Counted from the stretch's first letter, positions 27,511-37,229 are shown. The stretch: 64,000 nt of DNA from Ignavibacteriota bacterium (GCA_019637995.1 JAHBUQ010000001.1:744001-808000), one strand, 5' to 3'. Notes: generated by a model from the letters alone, not told the origin. A program made the numbers and translations.

Positions 27511-28258
27511 TTTTTCAAATTTTAAACACGGAAAGATAGTGAATTTTGAATTAAAACCCCTGGGAATTGTTAAATCAGCCTTGATTTTTATATTCTTCAC
27601 GATTATTTTGTATTTTGCTTGTTGGAATTATCTTCCATTTTTGATTCGCAAATTTGGAGCTCACCCTGTTTTAGCATGGCACATAAGTGGCGGTATTGTA
27701 TTTGTAATGCTTTTTTCATCAGCTTTTGCAGCATTCTTAGGTGAGAGGGCTATTGGATTAAGACAGTCATTCTGGGAAAGATTCAGGATTAAAAAGCTTG
27801 ACAAAACAGACTGGAAGTGGTCTTTATGGGGATTGCTTGCATTATATGTTTCAAGTGGCTTAGTGTTTTTTGCAGAAAGTAGTTTGATATCGAACTTCAG
27901 TACAAATCCTGCATTTATGGAGATGCCTCCGATAAAACCTAATGAATGGTGGCTTCTTCTTACTTGGTTAATAATGTTCTTTTTCAATATTGTGGGAGAA
28001 GAAATTTTCTGGCGTGGTTATATGTTCCCCAAACAAAGAATAGTATTGGGCAAATATACATGGATAGTCAATTCAGCTGGTTGGATGCTTTTTCACCTTG
28101 CGTTTGGTTGGCAAATGATGATTATGTTAATTCCAACAATTGTTATTATTCCATATATTATGCAAAAAAGAGATAATACTACTATCGGAATTTTTCTGCA
28201 TGGTGTATTCAATGGTTTAAGTTATCTGGCAATTACATTAAGTAGTTTCTTTTCTTGA
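27503..28258 (+). CDS. CPBP-family intramembrane glutamic endopeptidase
   Basis: A 251-residue membrane protein with about seven hydrophobic helices. The Abi/CPBP motifs are present: EEIFWRGYMFP (EExxxR), a second motif with FHLAFGWQM, and the third motif HGVFNGLSY. These glutamate and histidine residues form the active site in Rce1-type prenyl-protein proteases. The bacterial substrate is unknown. It starts inside the last codons of the phosphorylase gene (eight-base overlap), so it is translationally coupled to it without an obvious metabolic link. Confidence 0.88.
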   Translation: MHDFSNFKHGKIVNFELKPLGIVKSALIFIFFTIILYFACWNYLPFLIRKFGAHPVLAWHISGGIVFVMLFSSAFAAFLGERAIGLRQSFWERFRIKKLDKTDWKWSLWGLLALYVSSGLVFFAESSLISNFSTNPAFMEMPPIKPNEWWLLLTWLIMFFFNIVGEEIFWRGYMFPKQRIVLGKYTWIVNSAGWMLFHLAFGWQMMIMLIPTIVIIPYIMQKRDNTTIGIFLHGVFNGLSYLAITLSSFFS

Positions 28259-28320
28259 CTAACTCTGTTGTAAGGACTTTAAATATTGTTTAGTTGGGTT
28301 AGAATCTTTTTTGTGCCACT

Positions 28321-28350
28321 CTGAGCGAAGTATAAATTGACTTCGCTCAG
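28321..28350. repeat. Palindromic intergenic element
   Basis: CTGAGCGAAGT (28321-28331) and ACTTCGCTCAG (28340-28350) form a perfect 11-bp stem with an eight-base loop. It lacks a following T-run on either strand, so it is not a standard terminator. It resembles the dispersed 'CACTCTGAGCGAAGTCG'-type hairpins I recall from many Bacteroidota genomes. It lies between the CPBP gene and the convergent OmpH gene. Confidence 0.6.
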
Positions 28351-28389
28351 TTGGACATCATTATTATAAATTATACAAAAATCAGAATA

Positions 28390-28932
28390 TTAGTTATTGC
28401 CACCGCGTTTGATACTGTCAATTACTCTGAAAGTAATATCAATCGACTGGTCAGAATAAATTGCAGCCATTTTATCAACAACAAGCATAATTTTTTCTTC
28501 CTTGGCTACTTTCTCAATAGCTTTACGAATCTTGTTTCTGATTGGCTCAAGCAATTCTTCGCGGAATTTATTAAGTTCACCCTGCTGTCCGAACTTTTCT
28601 TCCTGATATTGCATCATAATCATGTTCTGATTTTGTAATGATTCTTCTTCCACTTGCTGTTTATCTTGGGGCATCATAGATTTTTGCTTCTGATACTGCT
28701 CGATTTTTGCAGTCAAATCTGAACGCATTTTCAAAAGTGTATCCTGCCACTTTTGTCCTTTGTCTTTGATAAGCCTGTCTGCATCAATAGCATCAGGAAG
28801 TTCCTTCAAAACTGATTCAACATCAACCACACCAAGTTTATTCCCTGCCTGGCTGTAAGAATTTTCCGATACTGTCAGCATCAAAATTGCTGACATAAAT
28901 ATAATCGGAAGATAAAATTTCAACTTATTCAT
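28390..28932 (-). CDS. OmpH/Skp-family periplasmic chaperone
   Basis: A 180-residue exported protein (signal peptide ending NSYSQA). The mature part begins with the conserved KLGVVDVESVLKELPDAIDA strand, followed by a long charged coiled coil (about 55-140, KIEQYQKQKSMMPQDKQQVE) and a C-terminal strand with IMLVVDKMAAIYSD. This is the jellyfish-like trimer layout that shields unfolded outer-membrane proteins on their way to BamA. The ATG at 28932 is chosen because GGAG lies nine bases upstream. It directly follows bamA, the usual order in Bacteroidota. Confidence 0.9.
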   Translation of the reverse strand: MNKLKFYLPIIFMSAILMLTVSENSYSQAGNKLGVVDVESVLKELPDAIDADRLIKDKGQKWQDTLLKMRSDLTAKIEQYQKQKSMMPQDKQQVEEESLQNQNMIMMQYQEEKFGQQGELNKFREELLEPIRNKIRKAIEKVAKEEKIMLVVDKMAAIYSDQSIDITFRVIDSIKRGGNN

Positions 28933-28972
28933 ACTCAAAATTCTCCAAAAATTAAATTAATATAATATACTG

Positions 28973-31336
28973 TTACTGTCCTAAATGAAATAGAAATCTC
29001 CAACCCGATTGTTCGCCATTTGATAAAGTGTCAAATCCATAACCATAACTAAATCCCATAATGCCAATGGGCATAACCATCATCTGAATACCAAAACCTG
29101 CTGATCTTTTTAAATCAAAGGGATTGGTCGAGCGTAAGTCACCCCAGACATTACCTGCTTCGGCAAAGCCATAGACATAAATTGGCATAGGGTCAAGGGA
29201 TATTGCGAATCTTAATTCTGCAGTGTATTTTGCCATTACTTTACTTCCTGCTCCCGGTCCGATTTGATTATCAGGATAGCCTCGTAAAGGAGTAACACTG
29301 AAACCGCTAAGCCCGTTACCACCCATTCTGTACAATTCAATAGGAGAAATTGTAGTATCAGATTTGAATCCCGCAAGATATCCGAATCTTGTCGAAAGCA
29401 TTGCTACGAGTCTGTCATTGCCTTCAACTTTCGCTAAAGCATTGTACATATCGAAATTTAACTCGTTTTTGAAATAATCAACTTGACCGATACCAATTGC
29501 GCCCATTGCAAAATTTGTGGAATATGAAAATCTTGAGCCTGCTGTTGGGAAAAACATGTGATTGAGCGAAATACGTGATAGTCTTTGTCCGATCGTTACT
29601 TCCGTAAATTTGCCCTGTCTGAAGAAGAAAGACTCAGTTTTGTTGTCGTTAATTTGTAATCGGGTACTCCAGTCGGCTCTCCAGTAATCATCAGGCCATC
29701 TGAAACGACGTCCAATGTTTATACCAATCCCGGTTCTGCTTTGGTCTAAGTCCTGAAAATTAAAATAAGTATCAAAAACATTAAATCCAACAGTTGTCGG
29801 CTCATCAAAAAGCCATGGCTCCGTTACACCAAGAGAGAAGTTTCGGTAGCGGTTAGCTTGTCCAAATTCCCAATTAAAGTTAAAAATTTGTCCGCCACCA
29901 CCTTTCAATGGTTCTGTAATTGAGAAATTATTAAAGGTAAATCCAACTGCACCGGTAAGTCCAAAACTACCTGCAAAACCAATTGAGGCATTAAAAGTAT
30001 CTGTCGAGCGTTCTTCTACTTTATAAACAATATCAACTGCGGTGTTATCATTTTCGGTTGGTTTGATGTCAGGTCTTAAAGTTTCAGGGTTAAAGTACTG
30101 TAGCACCTGAAGTGCTCTTATGCTTCTAATTATTGCTGACCTGTCAAAGAAATCTCCGGGTCTTGTAAAGAGCTCACGTCTAACAACTTTATCTTTAGTT
30201 TTAGTATTGCCGACAATTGTTACTTTACCAATTTTAAATCTTTCATTTTCATATACATTTACAAGAATATCTACCGAATCAGGAGGCAATCTTAGTATTT
30301 CAGGCATCATCCTTGCCTGTAAATATCCATTATCAAGATAGAGAGAAGAGGCGTCAGTTTGATTTTCATTTCCGGTTAAATTCTGTTGAAATCTTTCTAC
30401 ATTATAAACATCACCTGTTTTAAATTCAAGTCGTCTCAATAGCACTTCGTCAGGATAGACTGTATTTCCTTCGAAGCGTATATTTCTGACATAAACCTTT
30501 GGACCTTCATCCACAGTGATGATGATATGAACAGCTTTTTTGTCTGCATCATAAATAACTGAATCTTTAACAATAAAAGCATCAATAAAACCATTCTTTT
30601 GAAAGAATTTTTCAAGAAGTTTTTTATCATCTTCGTATTTTTTCATTTCAAATTTAGCTGACCTCCAAACTTGCCACCAGGATTTGGTTTTAGTTTCTTC
30701 AAATGCACCGGACAATTCACCATCGCTAAAATTCTCACTTCCTTCAAATCTTATGGAGCGAACTTTGAAATTAGTTCCTTCATTGACTTTTACTAAAATT
30801 CTTGTATATGCATTTGTATCGGTATCCTCAAAATTTGCTTTAACTCTTGTAAAAGGAGAACCTTCTTTTTCATATAAAGCTTCAACAGAACGCTCCGCAA
30901 GATATAAATCATATTTTGAAACAATATCACCCCGCATTTTACCAACAGCTTCGATAATATCATTATCGTTTATATCATCATTGTCTTCAATAATTACTGC
31001 GCTTACTCTAGGATTTTCCTTTACAACAATTTCAAGAAATACACCCATATCTGTAATTCTGTCCAGCTTAATATCTACAAACGAAAACTGTTTTCGACCC
31101 CAAAGAGTTTGAATTGCCTTTTGAACTTTTGGGTCATTTACTAACCTGATACTTTCGCCGGGAACAAGTCCTGATAAAGCTATAATGCTCTCAGTATCTG
31201 CGAACTGATTGCCACGAACTGTAACACCGGCTATGGTATATTGTTGAGGTTGTTGCATCTGCATACCACCTTGTGCAGACAATTCGGCTGACAGCGTAAG
31301 GGCGGTAAGCAAAAACAAAACAATTTTTTTAAGCAT
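28973..31336 (-). CDS. bamA: Outer-membrane protein assembly factor BamA
   Basis: Central subunit of the machine that inserts beta-barrel proteins into the outer membrane. After the signal peptide (ending LSAELSAQ) come five POTRA domains from about residue 30 to 425; visible strands include ITVDEGPKVYVRNIRFEGNT and VNVYENERFKIGKVTIVGNT. The 16-strand barrel follows, with the conserved lid-loop residues in GGNGLSGFSVTPLRGYPDNQ. It ends RFLFHLGQ; a terminal Phe is more usual. Start is ATG at 31336; a TTG two codons earlier is possible. Gene order uppS-bamA-skp is conserved in the phylum. Confidence 0.96.
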   Translation of the reverse strand: MLKKIVLFLLTALTLSAELSAQGGMQMQQPQQYTIAGVTVRGNQFADTESIIALSGLVPGESIRLVNDPKVQKAIQTLWGRKQFSFVDIKLDRITDMGVFLEIVVKENPRVSAVIIEDNDDINDNDIIEAVGKMRGDIVSKYDLYLAERSVEALYEKEGSPFTRVKANFEDTDTNAYTRILVKVNEGTNFKVRSIRFEGSENFSDGELSGAFEETKTKSWWQVWRSAKFEMKKYEDDKKLLEKFFQKNGFIDAFIVKDSVIYDADKKAVHIIITVDEGPKVYVRNIRFEGNTVYPDEVLLRRLEFKTGDVYNVERFQQNLTGNENQTDASSLYLDNGYLQARMMPEILRLPPDSVDILVNVYENERFKIGKVTIVGNTKTKDKVVRRELFTRPGDFFDRSAIIRSIRALQVLQYFNPETLRPDIKPTENDNTAVDIVYKVEERSTDTFNASIGFAGSFGLTGAVGFTFNNFSITEPLKGGGGQIFNFNWEFGQANRYRNFSLGVTEPWLFDEPTTVGFNVFDTYFNFQDLDQSRTGIGINIGRRFRWPDDYWRADWSTRLQINDNKTESFFFRQGKFTEVTIGQRLSRISLNHMFFPTAGSRFSYSTNFAMGAIGIGQVDYFKNELNFDMYNALAKVEGNDRLVAMLSTRFGYLAGFKSDTTISPIELYRMGGNGLSGFSVTPLRGYPDNQIGPGAGSKVMAKYTAELRFAISLDPMPIYVYGFAEAGNVWGDLRSTNPFDLKRSAGFGIQMMVMPIGIMGFSYGYGFDTLSNGEQSGWRFLFHLGQ

Positions 31337-31407
31337 ATTCAACTTATTTTCTGAAATCTAAATTTTATTAAAAATACACTGCAAACAATATAATGACGAA
31401 TGAGTTT

Positions 31408-32250
31408 CTATTTCTTTAACACATTCATAACTTTTTGCAGATATGATGTTTCGTTATTCATATCTGCTTCTATCAAAACTTGCGAAGAGGTCTTTCCATA
31501 CCTTCTCTCACGGTTCATATAATTCTCCAAAGCTTCGTATAAATCTTCTCTTCTGAACTCAGGCCAATACTTGTTTGATATATAAATCTCTCCGTAAGCA
31601 ACTTCCCAAAGAAGAAAATTACTCAATCTCATTTCTCCACTTGTGCGAATCATAAAATCTGCTTCCGGAAGGTCAGCTGTCTGAAGATAAGATGTAAATA
31701 AATCTTCAGAAATATCTTCAGGTGATATTTTACCTCTTCTGACATCTAAACCTATCATTTGAACAGCACGGACTATATCCCATCTGCCACTGTAGCTGAG
31801 AGCAAGGGTCAAATTCAGACCCGTATTTTCAGCTGTAAGCTCAATGGACTCCTTAAGAAGTTTCTGAACTACTTTAGGTAGTGAGCTAAGCTTACCTATA
31901 GTTCTGAGCCTTACTCCATTATCATGAAGCTCATTAATCTCAGACCTCAAATACTGCTCTAAAATATTCATCAGACCCATTACTTCAGTAGCAGGTCTTT
32001 TCCAGTTCTCTATCGAAAATGCGTAGAGAGTCAAGTATTTAACACCAAGCTGGGAGGAAGCTTTAACGATATCTCGTACACTTTCCATTCCTGCTTTATG
32101 TCCTGCAATTCTGGGCATTCCTTTTTCAATTGCCCATCTGCCATTGCCGTCCATTATGACGGCTACATGTTTTGGCAGCTTGCCAAGTGCTGTAATACAT
32201 TCTTGTTTTACAACATCTGTATTGCTGCGTTGTTTATTCCAATTCACCAT
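31408..32250 (-). CDS. uppS: Isoprenyl transferase (undecaprenyl diphosphate synthase)
   Basis: cis-prenyltransferase producing the C55 carrier lipid for peptidoglycan and other wall polymers. The catalytic opening HVAVIMDGNGRWA holds the Mg-binding Asp. RIAGHKAGMESVRDIVKAS, LTLYAFSIENWKRP and the C-terminal ADFMIRTSGEMRLSNFLLWE block with AYGEIYISNKYWPEF complete the signature. 280 residues with a roughly 25-residue N-terminal extension. ATG at 32250 has GAGGAA just upstream. It leads the uppS-bamA-skp set. Confidence 0.95.
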   Translation of the reverse strand: MVNWNKQRSNTDVVKQECITALGKLPKHVAVIMDGNGRWAIEKGMPRIAGHKAGMESVRDIVKASSQLGVKYLTLYAFSIENWKRPATEVMGLMNILEQYLRSEINELHDNGVRLRTIGKLSSLPKVVQKLLKESIELTAENTGLNLTLALSYSGRWDIVRAVQMIGLDVRRGKISPEDISEDLFTSYLQTADLPEADFMIRTSGEMRLSNFLLWEVAYGEIYISNKYWPEFRREDLYEALENYMNRERRYGKTSSQVLIEADMNNETSYLQKVMNVLKK

Positions 32251-32334
32251 TTCCTCAAAGAAATCTCAAAATTTGACTTTGAACAATTTCAAATTTACGG
32301 TTATTTTTCGATATATTCAAGAAATTGCTATTTT

Positions 32335-32766
32335 TTATCTGTTTTTAAGTTGAATTGTGCGTTCTGCGTAAGCATCTTCTGTCTCATATAATCGAATTGT
32401 AAGACTGACAAGATTATCAAATTGACTAAAATGCGGCTTTGCAATATCGAGCATATATGTTACCAGATTTTCTGATGTTGTTAAATATGATATTACATGA
32501 TACTTAAATCCGTTATCCCGCAGAAAGTTAATCATTAAATCATCTTTATCATCACAAATAAATGAGTGATCTAACTTGTCAAGCAGTGGTTTGACAAAAC
32601 GGTCAATGTCATAATAATCCAAAACCATTGAATTATTGTCTTGCTCACCTTCTAAAATCACAAACATTTTGTAAGAGTGACCGTGGATATTCTTACATGG
32701 TCCATCATGAAATGGCAGTCTATGGCTCATTTCCCATTTATATTCTTTACCAATTTTGGTCAGCAT
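32335..32766 (-). CDS. queD: 6-carboxy-5,6,7,8-tetrahydropterin synthase
   Basis: Second step of 7-deazaguanine (queuosine) synthesis, from dihydroneopterin triphosphate. The zinc site is visible as H15 in EMSHRLPFH and H28/H30 in CKNIHGH, with C24 the catalytic cysteine of the CxxxHGH motif. The block MVLDYYDIDRFVKPLLDKLD, then HSFI, is the typical DHxxLN-like region, and TSENLVTYMLDIA holds the conserved Glu. 143 residues, single domain. It starts four bases after queF. Confidence 0.94.
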   Translation of the reverse strand: MLTKIGKEYKWEMSHRLPFHDGPCKNIHGHSYKMFVILEGEQDNNSMVLDYYDIDRFVKPLLDKLDHSFICDDKDDLMINFLRDNGFKYHVISYLTTSENLVTYMLDIAKPHFSQFDNLVSLTIRLYETEDAYAERTIQLKNR

Positions 32767-32770
32767 TGCA

Positions 32771-33112
32771 TTAGTCCTGCTTTTTGTAATAAGCCTTGAT
32801 TACAGACGAAATACCGCCTCTAACATCCCACTCGCTAATGATTTCCATCTCTCTTGGTTGGCAAGCCAATACCAAATCATCAAGAATTTGATTAGTTACT
32901 GCTTCATAAAATATTCCTTTGTTTCTGAATTCAAGGAAATAATACTTTAAAGCTTTTAATTCTATGCAAACTTCATCAGGTACGTAGCGGACTGTAATTG
33001 TTCCAAAGTCAGGAAGTCCTGTCTTTGGACAAACAGATGTAAATTCAGGATTTATGTGACTTATCTCATAATCCCGCTGAGGGGCAGGATTTGGGAATGT
33101 TTCGATATTCAA
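32771..33112 (-). CDS. queF: NADPH-dependent 7-cyano-7-deazaguanine reductase
   Basis: Reduces preQ0 to preQ1 in the queuosine pathway. A 113-residue unimodular (YkvM-type) enzyme: the catalytic Cys28 lies in [14 protein letters not shown], and the QueF motif with the substrate-binding Glu is [18 protein letters not shown]. It starts with TTG at 33112; GGAG sits eight bases upstream and no in-frame ATG precedes the catalytic core. It forms a two-gene unit with queD; queA is 17 kb away, and queC, queE and tgt are not in the window. Confidence 0.94.
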   Translation of the reverse strand: MNIETFPNPAPQRDYEISHINPEFTSVCPKTGLPDFGTITVRYVPDEVCIELKALKYYFLEFRNKGIFYEAVTNQILDDLVLACQPREMEIISEWDVRGGISSVIKAYYKKQD

Positions 33113-33229
33113 CTTGATTTCTCCGAATAATTTTGTTAAATGAATTTATAATTATGCAAAAATAATCATTTTTTTAATTGTATTAAAACATTGATGGTAA
33201 TTAATTTAAAAAATATTATATTGTAAGAC

Positions 33230-34063
33230 TTACTGAGAAATCGTAACATCAATTCGAGTACCTTTTCGGTGCATTTCTCCTGCAGGAGGAAACTGAGCAA
33301 TGACTGTATTTAAAGTATAAGTTTCATTTTTTTGAAAAGTTATATTTCCCAGCTCAAATCCGTGTTCGTCCAGCACGAAACTGACTTCCTCCAGCCATAA
33401 TCCTGTAAGCATAGGTACTTCTTCCTGAGCATTTGACCCTTGGCTGACAGTAATGTGTATAACACTGCCATAAGGAACAAATTTATTTCGCTGCTCACTT
33501 TGAGCCATAATCGAATCTCTTCCTACGGTTTCGCTGAAATCATAACTAATCTCACCAAGTTCCAAACCTTTGTTCATTAGTTCTAATCGAGCTTTGCTCA
33601 GTGGTAAGTTGATTAAATAAGGTACTGATACAGTTTCCTTGCCCTTGCTGACTGTCAAATATAATGTTCGTCCCTCTTTTACTTCCATATTATGATATGG
33701 AACTTGTTTTACGATTGTTCTGCTTGGATATTCCTCACTATATATTTCGTGGGAAATTTTGTAAGCCAGTTTTGCACCCGAAATAAGTGCCAAACCTTCG
33801 TTTAATGATTTACCGGTTAAATCAGGTACTTTTACCAATTTTTTATTATGTACCAGAGCTGGCATCAAGACTCCATCAACCAATAAAAATACTAAATATA
33901 ATGATAGGATAAAAATTAGAATTACAATCAAATATGGAAGAGCATGTTTAGGTTTAAAACTTAAGTTCAATCTAAAATTACTCTCAGTATCATTTTGGTT
34001 GCGGTATTTACTGTAAGGTTTATGCCTTTTTTCTTCTTCGATATTTTTTTCTTGTTCTGACAA
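33230..34063 (-). CDS. Membrane-anchored protein with three PASTA domains
   Basis: A 277-residue protein: a charged cytoplasmic N-terminus (1-40), one membrane helix (ALPYLIVILIFILSLYLVFL) and three extracytoplasmic PASTA domains at about 75-140, 142-210 and 213-277 (KVPDLTGKSLNEGLALISGA, VPYLINLPLSKARLELMNKG, VPMLTGLWLEEVSFVLDEHG). PASTA modules bind peptidoglycan fragments or muropeptides. Unlike PknB/PrkC there is no kinase domain, which is usual for Bacteroidota PASTA proteins. The start is TTG; no ATG is nearby. It is monocistronic and separated from queF by 117 AT-rich bases. Confidence 0.88.
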   Translation of the reverse strand: MSEQEKNIEEEKRHKPYSKYRNQNDTESNFRLNLSFKPKHALPYLIVILIFILSLYLVFLLVDGVLMPALVHNKKLVKVPDLTGKSLNEGLALISGAKLAYKISHEIYSEEYPSRTIVKQVPYHNMEVKEGRTLYLTVSKGKETVSVPYLINLPLSKARLELMNKGLELGEISYDFSETVGRDSIMAQSEQRNKFVPYGSVIHITVSQGSNAQEEVPMLTGLWLEEVSFVLDEHGFELGNITFQKNETYTLNTVIAQFPPAGEMHRKGTRIDVTISQ

Positions 34064-34163
34064 TATTCAAATTTTAGTTTCTAAAAAAATTAAAAATAAG
34101 CATTTTATTTGAGAATTAAAAAAACTTTAAGACTTAATCAATATTTTACATCATTTTCCGTTA

Positions 34164-34181
34164 TGTAAATTTATATTTACA
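34164..34181. promoter_or_regulatory. Candidate DtxR-family operator
   Basis: TGTAAAT-TTAT-ATTTACA, a perfect 7-bp inverted repeat with a four-base centre, 47 bases upstream of the regulator ATG. Length and symmetry suit a DtxR/MntR dimer site. It lies just upstream of a TATATTTT stretch (34194-34201) that could be the -7 element, so binding would block transcription. Confidence 0.6.
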
Positions 34182-34227
34182 ATAATGGTAAAATATATTT
34201 TCAATAGAGAAATAATAATATTAAATT

Positions 34228-34887
34228 ATGCTAAACGAAAGTATTGAAAATTACTTGAAAGCAATTTACGGCTTGAGTAATAATGATTATGTTTCTACAA
34301 ATGAAATTGCAGAGAAATTAGCTGCTTCACCATCATCAGTATCAAAAACATTAAAAAAATTATCAGATTCAGGATATGTTTATTATACTTCTCACAAAGG
34401 TGTAAAGCTCACTGAGTCAGGTCTTGCAGAATCTATGAAAATTCTTAGAAGGCATAGACTTCTTGAGTTGTTTCTTCATAATGTGTTAGGATATGATTGG
34501 GATGAAATTCATGATGAGGCTTGTGTTTTGGAGCATCATATAAGTAATAAATTTGAAGATGCTATTGATAAATATCTTGGATATCCAAATAGAGACCCAC
34601 ATGGCGATCCAATTCCAAATAAAAATGGTGAGCTTTCACATTATGAAACCAAACCTGTGTCTGAGCTTGAAGTCGGAAATGAGGGAAAAATATTCAGGAT
34701 TAAAGGGAATGATCCGGAATTGCTTAAATATCTATCAAAAAATAACCTATTACCTGATAAAATTGTAAGAATTATCAGAAAGGAACCTTTTGAAGGCTCA
34801 GTCGTATTAGAGAACGATGGCAAGAATACTGTAATAGGTATGGAAGTTGCCAAATCAATTTTAATTTTAGAAATCAACAATAACTAA
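34228..34887 (+). CDS. DtxR-family metal-dependent transcriptional regulator
   Basis: A 219-residue repressor. The winged helix (about 5-65) contains VSTNEIAEKLAASPSSVSKT. The dimerisation and metal-binding domain has RRHRLLE (H76, E80) and DEACVLEH (C99, E102, H103), matching the iron-type DtxR residues H79, E83, C102, E105 and H106 as I recall them; MntR would have Glu in place of Cys. The N-terminal Met ligand of DtxR is replaced by Asn. A FeoA/SH3-like domain occupies about 145-215. It is followed 17 bases later by a TonB receptor and preceded by a perfect palindrome, suggesting autoregulation of a metal-uptake unit. Confidence 0.92.
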   Translation: MLNESIENYLKAIYGLSNNDYVSTNEIAEKLAASPSSVSKTLKKLSDSGYVYYTSHKGVKLTESGLAESMKILRRHRLLELFLHNVLGYDWDEIHDEACVLEHHISNKFEDAIDKYLGYPNRDPHGDPIPNKNGELSHYETKPVSELEVGNEGKIFRIKGNDPELLKYLSKNNLLPDKIVRIIRKEPFEGSVVLENDGKNTVIGMEVAKSILILEINNN

Positions 34888-34904
34888 ATATAAGGTAAGA
34901 TTTT

Positions 34905-37229
34905 ATGAATTTTTCAAAGTTTTTTATAAGCTTCACAATCATTTTTTTTGGATTTTTAATATCATTATCAGCTCATGACAGAACAATTAGGGGTATTGTT
35001 CATGATAAAAACGACAAACCAATTCCAAGTGCGACTATTCGCCTTGAAAATACAATGCTTGGAACAATAGCAAACAAGCAAGGTGAGTTTATGCTCAGAC
35101 GTATCCCCGACGGGAAGTTCAGATTAGCAATAACTGCTGTGGGTTATGAACCATATTATCATACAATTGAATTCGAGCACGAAGATGGAGATGATATGGA
35201 TTTGAATATTACAATGTTTGAGTCTGTCATATTTTCCGGTAATGTTGTTGTCACAGCAACACGCTCGGACAAAATATATGAGGATGTACCCGTAAAAGTG
35301 TCTGTAATTGATGATAAGATATTTACAACATCTCAATCAGTAGCTCTTCGTGACGGACTTAGATTTCAACCGGGACTCAGAGTAGAGGCGAACTGTCAGA
35401 ACTGCGGTTTTACTCAGGTAAGGCTCAACGGACTTGAGGGCAGATATTCTCAGATTCTAATTGATAGCAGACCTATATTTTCATCATTGAATGGATTATA
35501 CGGCTTAGACCAAATTCCGGCAAATATGATTGACAGAGTTGAGGTCGTAAGAGGTGGCGGCTCTTCACTTTATGGTGGGAATGCTATTGGCGGGATTATA
35601 AATATCATCACAAGGAAGCCTGAAGAAAGCAATTTTGAAGCATCATATCTGCATGGTTTTATAGATGGCAGAATCCCTGACCGTTCTATGCAGTTAAGTG
35701 GTTCAAGTGTAACCCAAAGGCAGGACGCCGGAGTTTATCTTTTCGGAAATTTCCACGAAAGAAATCCATGGGACGCAAATGGTGATGGGTTTACAGAGTC
35801 GTCACTTCTCAAAGAAAATTCATTTGGAGCAAGAGCATTTTATGCTCCAACAGCATACAGCAAATTATCACTTGATTTTCATTCGATTGGCGAGTTCAGA
35901 CGTGGGGGAGACCAGCTCGAACTTCCACCACATGAAGTAATGATGGCTGAAGAACTGACACATGATATTCATGGAGGAGGACTAACTTATGAGCAGTACT
36001 TCAACCGTAATCTATCGAAATTATCTGCATATACTTCTGTGAATTTTACAAACCGCAGAAATTATACCGGTATTGAAATGGACCCTCGTGGCTATGGCAA
36101 AACCAATAACTCTGTATATGTTGGCGGGCTTATGATGTCGCATGCTATTGAAGATGCATGGATAGGAAGCAATGTGCTTACTTTTGGTGCTGAATATCAG
36201 TATGACAATGTAATTAATGAAGCTACAGGTTACAGGACATCACTAAATCAGACTACGAGATTATGGGGATTCTATTTCCAGACAGACTGGCTTATGACTG
36301 ATAAATTCAGCTTACTTACAGGTGCAAGAATTGATAAACATAATTTTGTCGAAAATCCAATGATTAACCCAAGACTTACTGCAATGTATAAAGCTACAAA
36401 AGATTTAACTTTCAGAGGTAATCTTACAACCGGTTACAGAGCGCCACAGGCGTATGATGAAGACCTGCACGAAAGTCTCCGCTCCGGTACAAGAATGATT
36501 ATCCTTCTCGACCCTGATTTGAAAGAGGAACGCTCATTTGGATATTCCTTCAGTGGTGATTACACATATTACATTGATGAATTGCCAATTTCACTTTCGT
36601 TGGAATATTTCAATACAAGGCTATTGGATGTCTTCGTTAATGAAGAAACTGGTATTGATGCCGCAGGGAATATTGTATTTACAAAAAGGAACGGAGATGG
36701 TGCTACGGTTCAGGGAATGACAGCTGAATTCAAAACATTTTTTACTTACGATATTCAGCTACAGACCGGTATTACTTACCAAACAAGTACTTACGATTCG
36801 CCCATTTTATGGTCTGAGGGGGATGAGACTGAAGGAATTCCGGAGCAAACTACAAGCAATATCCTCCGAACACCTAATCTTTATGGCTATCTTACACTGT
36901 TTGCACAAATCACTGATAGCTGGGATGTTAACCTGACAGGCATTTATACTGGCAATATGTATGTACCACATTATGCCGGTGGAATTCGACCGGATGGTTC
37001 TGTACTTGAATTAGACAGAATGACTGAATCGCCTGATTTCTTTGAGCTGAACATTCAATCATCTCTAAAGGTTTTCAAAAATCCTGATATTTCTCTCAGT
37101 TTTGGAATAGTCAATTTGCTGAATCAGTTTCAGAATGATTTCGACAGAGGAGCTTCCCGAGATACAGATTATATATATGGACCTATTCGCCCACGAACAT
37201 ACACCTTTGGAATTAAAGCAGGTATATAG
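34905..37229 (+). CDS. TonB-dependent outer-membrane receptor
   Basis: A 774-residue receptor. Signal peptide to about residue 24, then a CarboxypepD_reg-like domain (RTIRGIVHDKNDKPIPSATI, to about 115), the plug (ETVVVTAT-type box as NVVVTATRSDKIYEDVPVKV, and VEVVRGGGSSLYGGNAIGGI) and the 22-strand barrel ending YTFGIKAGI. The plug carries the paired cysteines NCQNCGFTQVRLNGLEG seen in a widespread Bacteroidota subfamily. The regulator just upstream has DtxR-type ligands, so iron or another transition-metal chelate is the likely substrate; this is inferred from context only. Confidence 0.93.
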   Translation: MNFSKFFISFTIIFFGFLISLSAHDRTIRGIVHDKNDKPIPSATIRLENTMLGTIANKQGEFMLRRIPDGKFRLAITAVGYEPYYHTIEFEHEDGDDMDLNITMFESVIFSGNVVVTATRSDKIYEDVPVKVSVIDDKIFTTSQSVALRDGLRFQPGLRVEANCQNCGFTQVRLNGLEGRYSQILIDSRPIFSSLNGLYGLDQIPANMIDRVEVVRGGGSSLYGGNAIGGIINIITRKPEESNFEASYLHGFIDGRIPDRSMQLSGSSVTQRQDAGVYLFGNFHERNPWDANGDGFTESSLLKENSFGARAFYAPTAYSKLSLDFHSIGEFRRGGDQLELPPHEVMMAEELTHDIHGGGLTYEQYFNRNLSKLSAYTSVNFTNRRNYTGIEMDPRGYGKTNNSVYVGGLMMSHAIEDAWIGSNVLTFGAEYQYDNVINEATGYRTSLNQTTRLWGFYFQTDWLMTDKFSLLTGARIDKHNFVENPMINPRLTAMYKATKDLTFRGNLTTGYRAPQAYDEDLHESLRSGTRMIILLDPDLKEERSFGYSFSGDYTYYIDELPISLSLEYFNTRLLDVFVNEETGIDAAGNIVFTKRNGDGATVQGMTAEFKTFFTYDIQLQTGITYQTSTYDSPILWSEGDETEGIPEQTTSNILRTPNLYGYLTLFAQITDSWDVNLTGIYTGNMYVPHYAGGIRPDGSVLELDRMTESPDFFELNIQSSLKVFKNPDISLSFGIVNLLNQFQNDFDRGASRDTDYIYGPIRPRTYTFGIKAGI

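Noticed and set aside
28321..28350. Intrinsic terminator for the CPBP gene
   Set aside because: The stem is good but neither side has a T-run and it is 63 bases past the stop; a dispersed palindromic repeat fits better.
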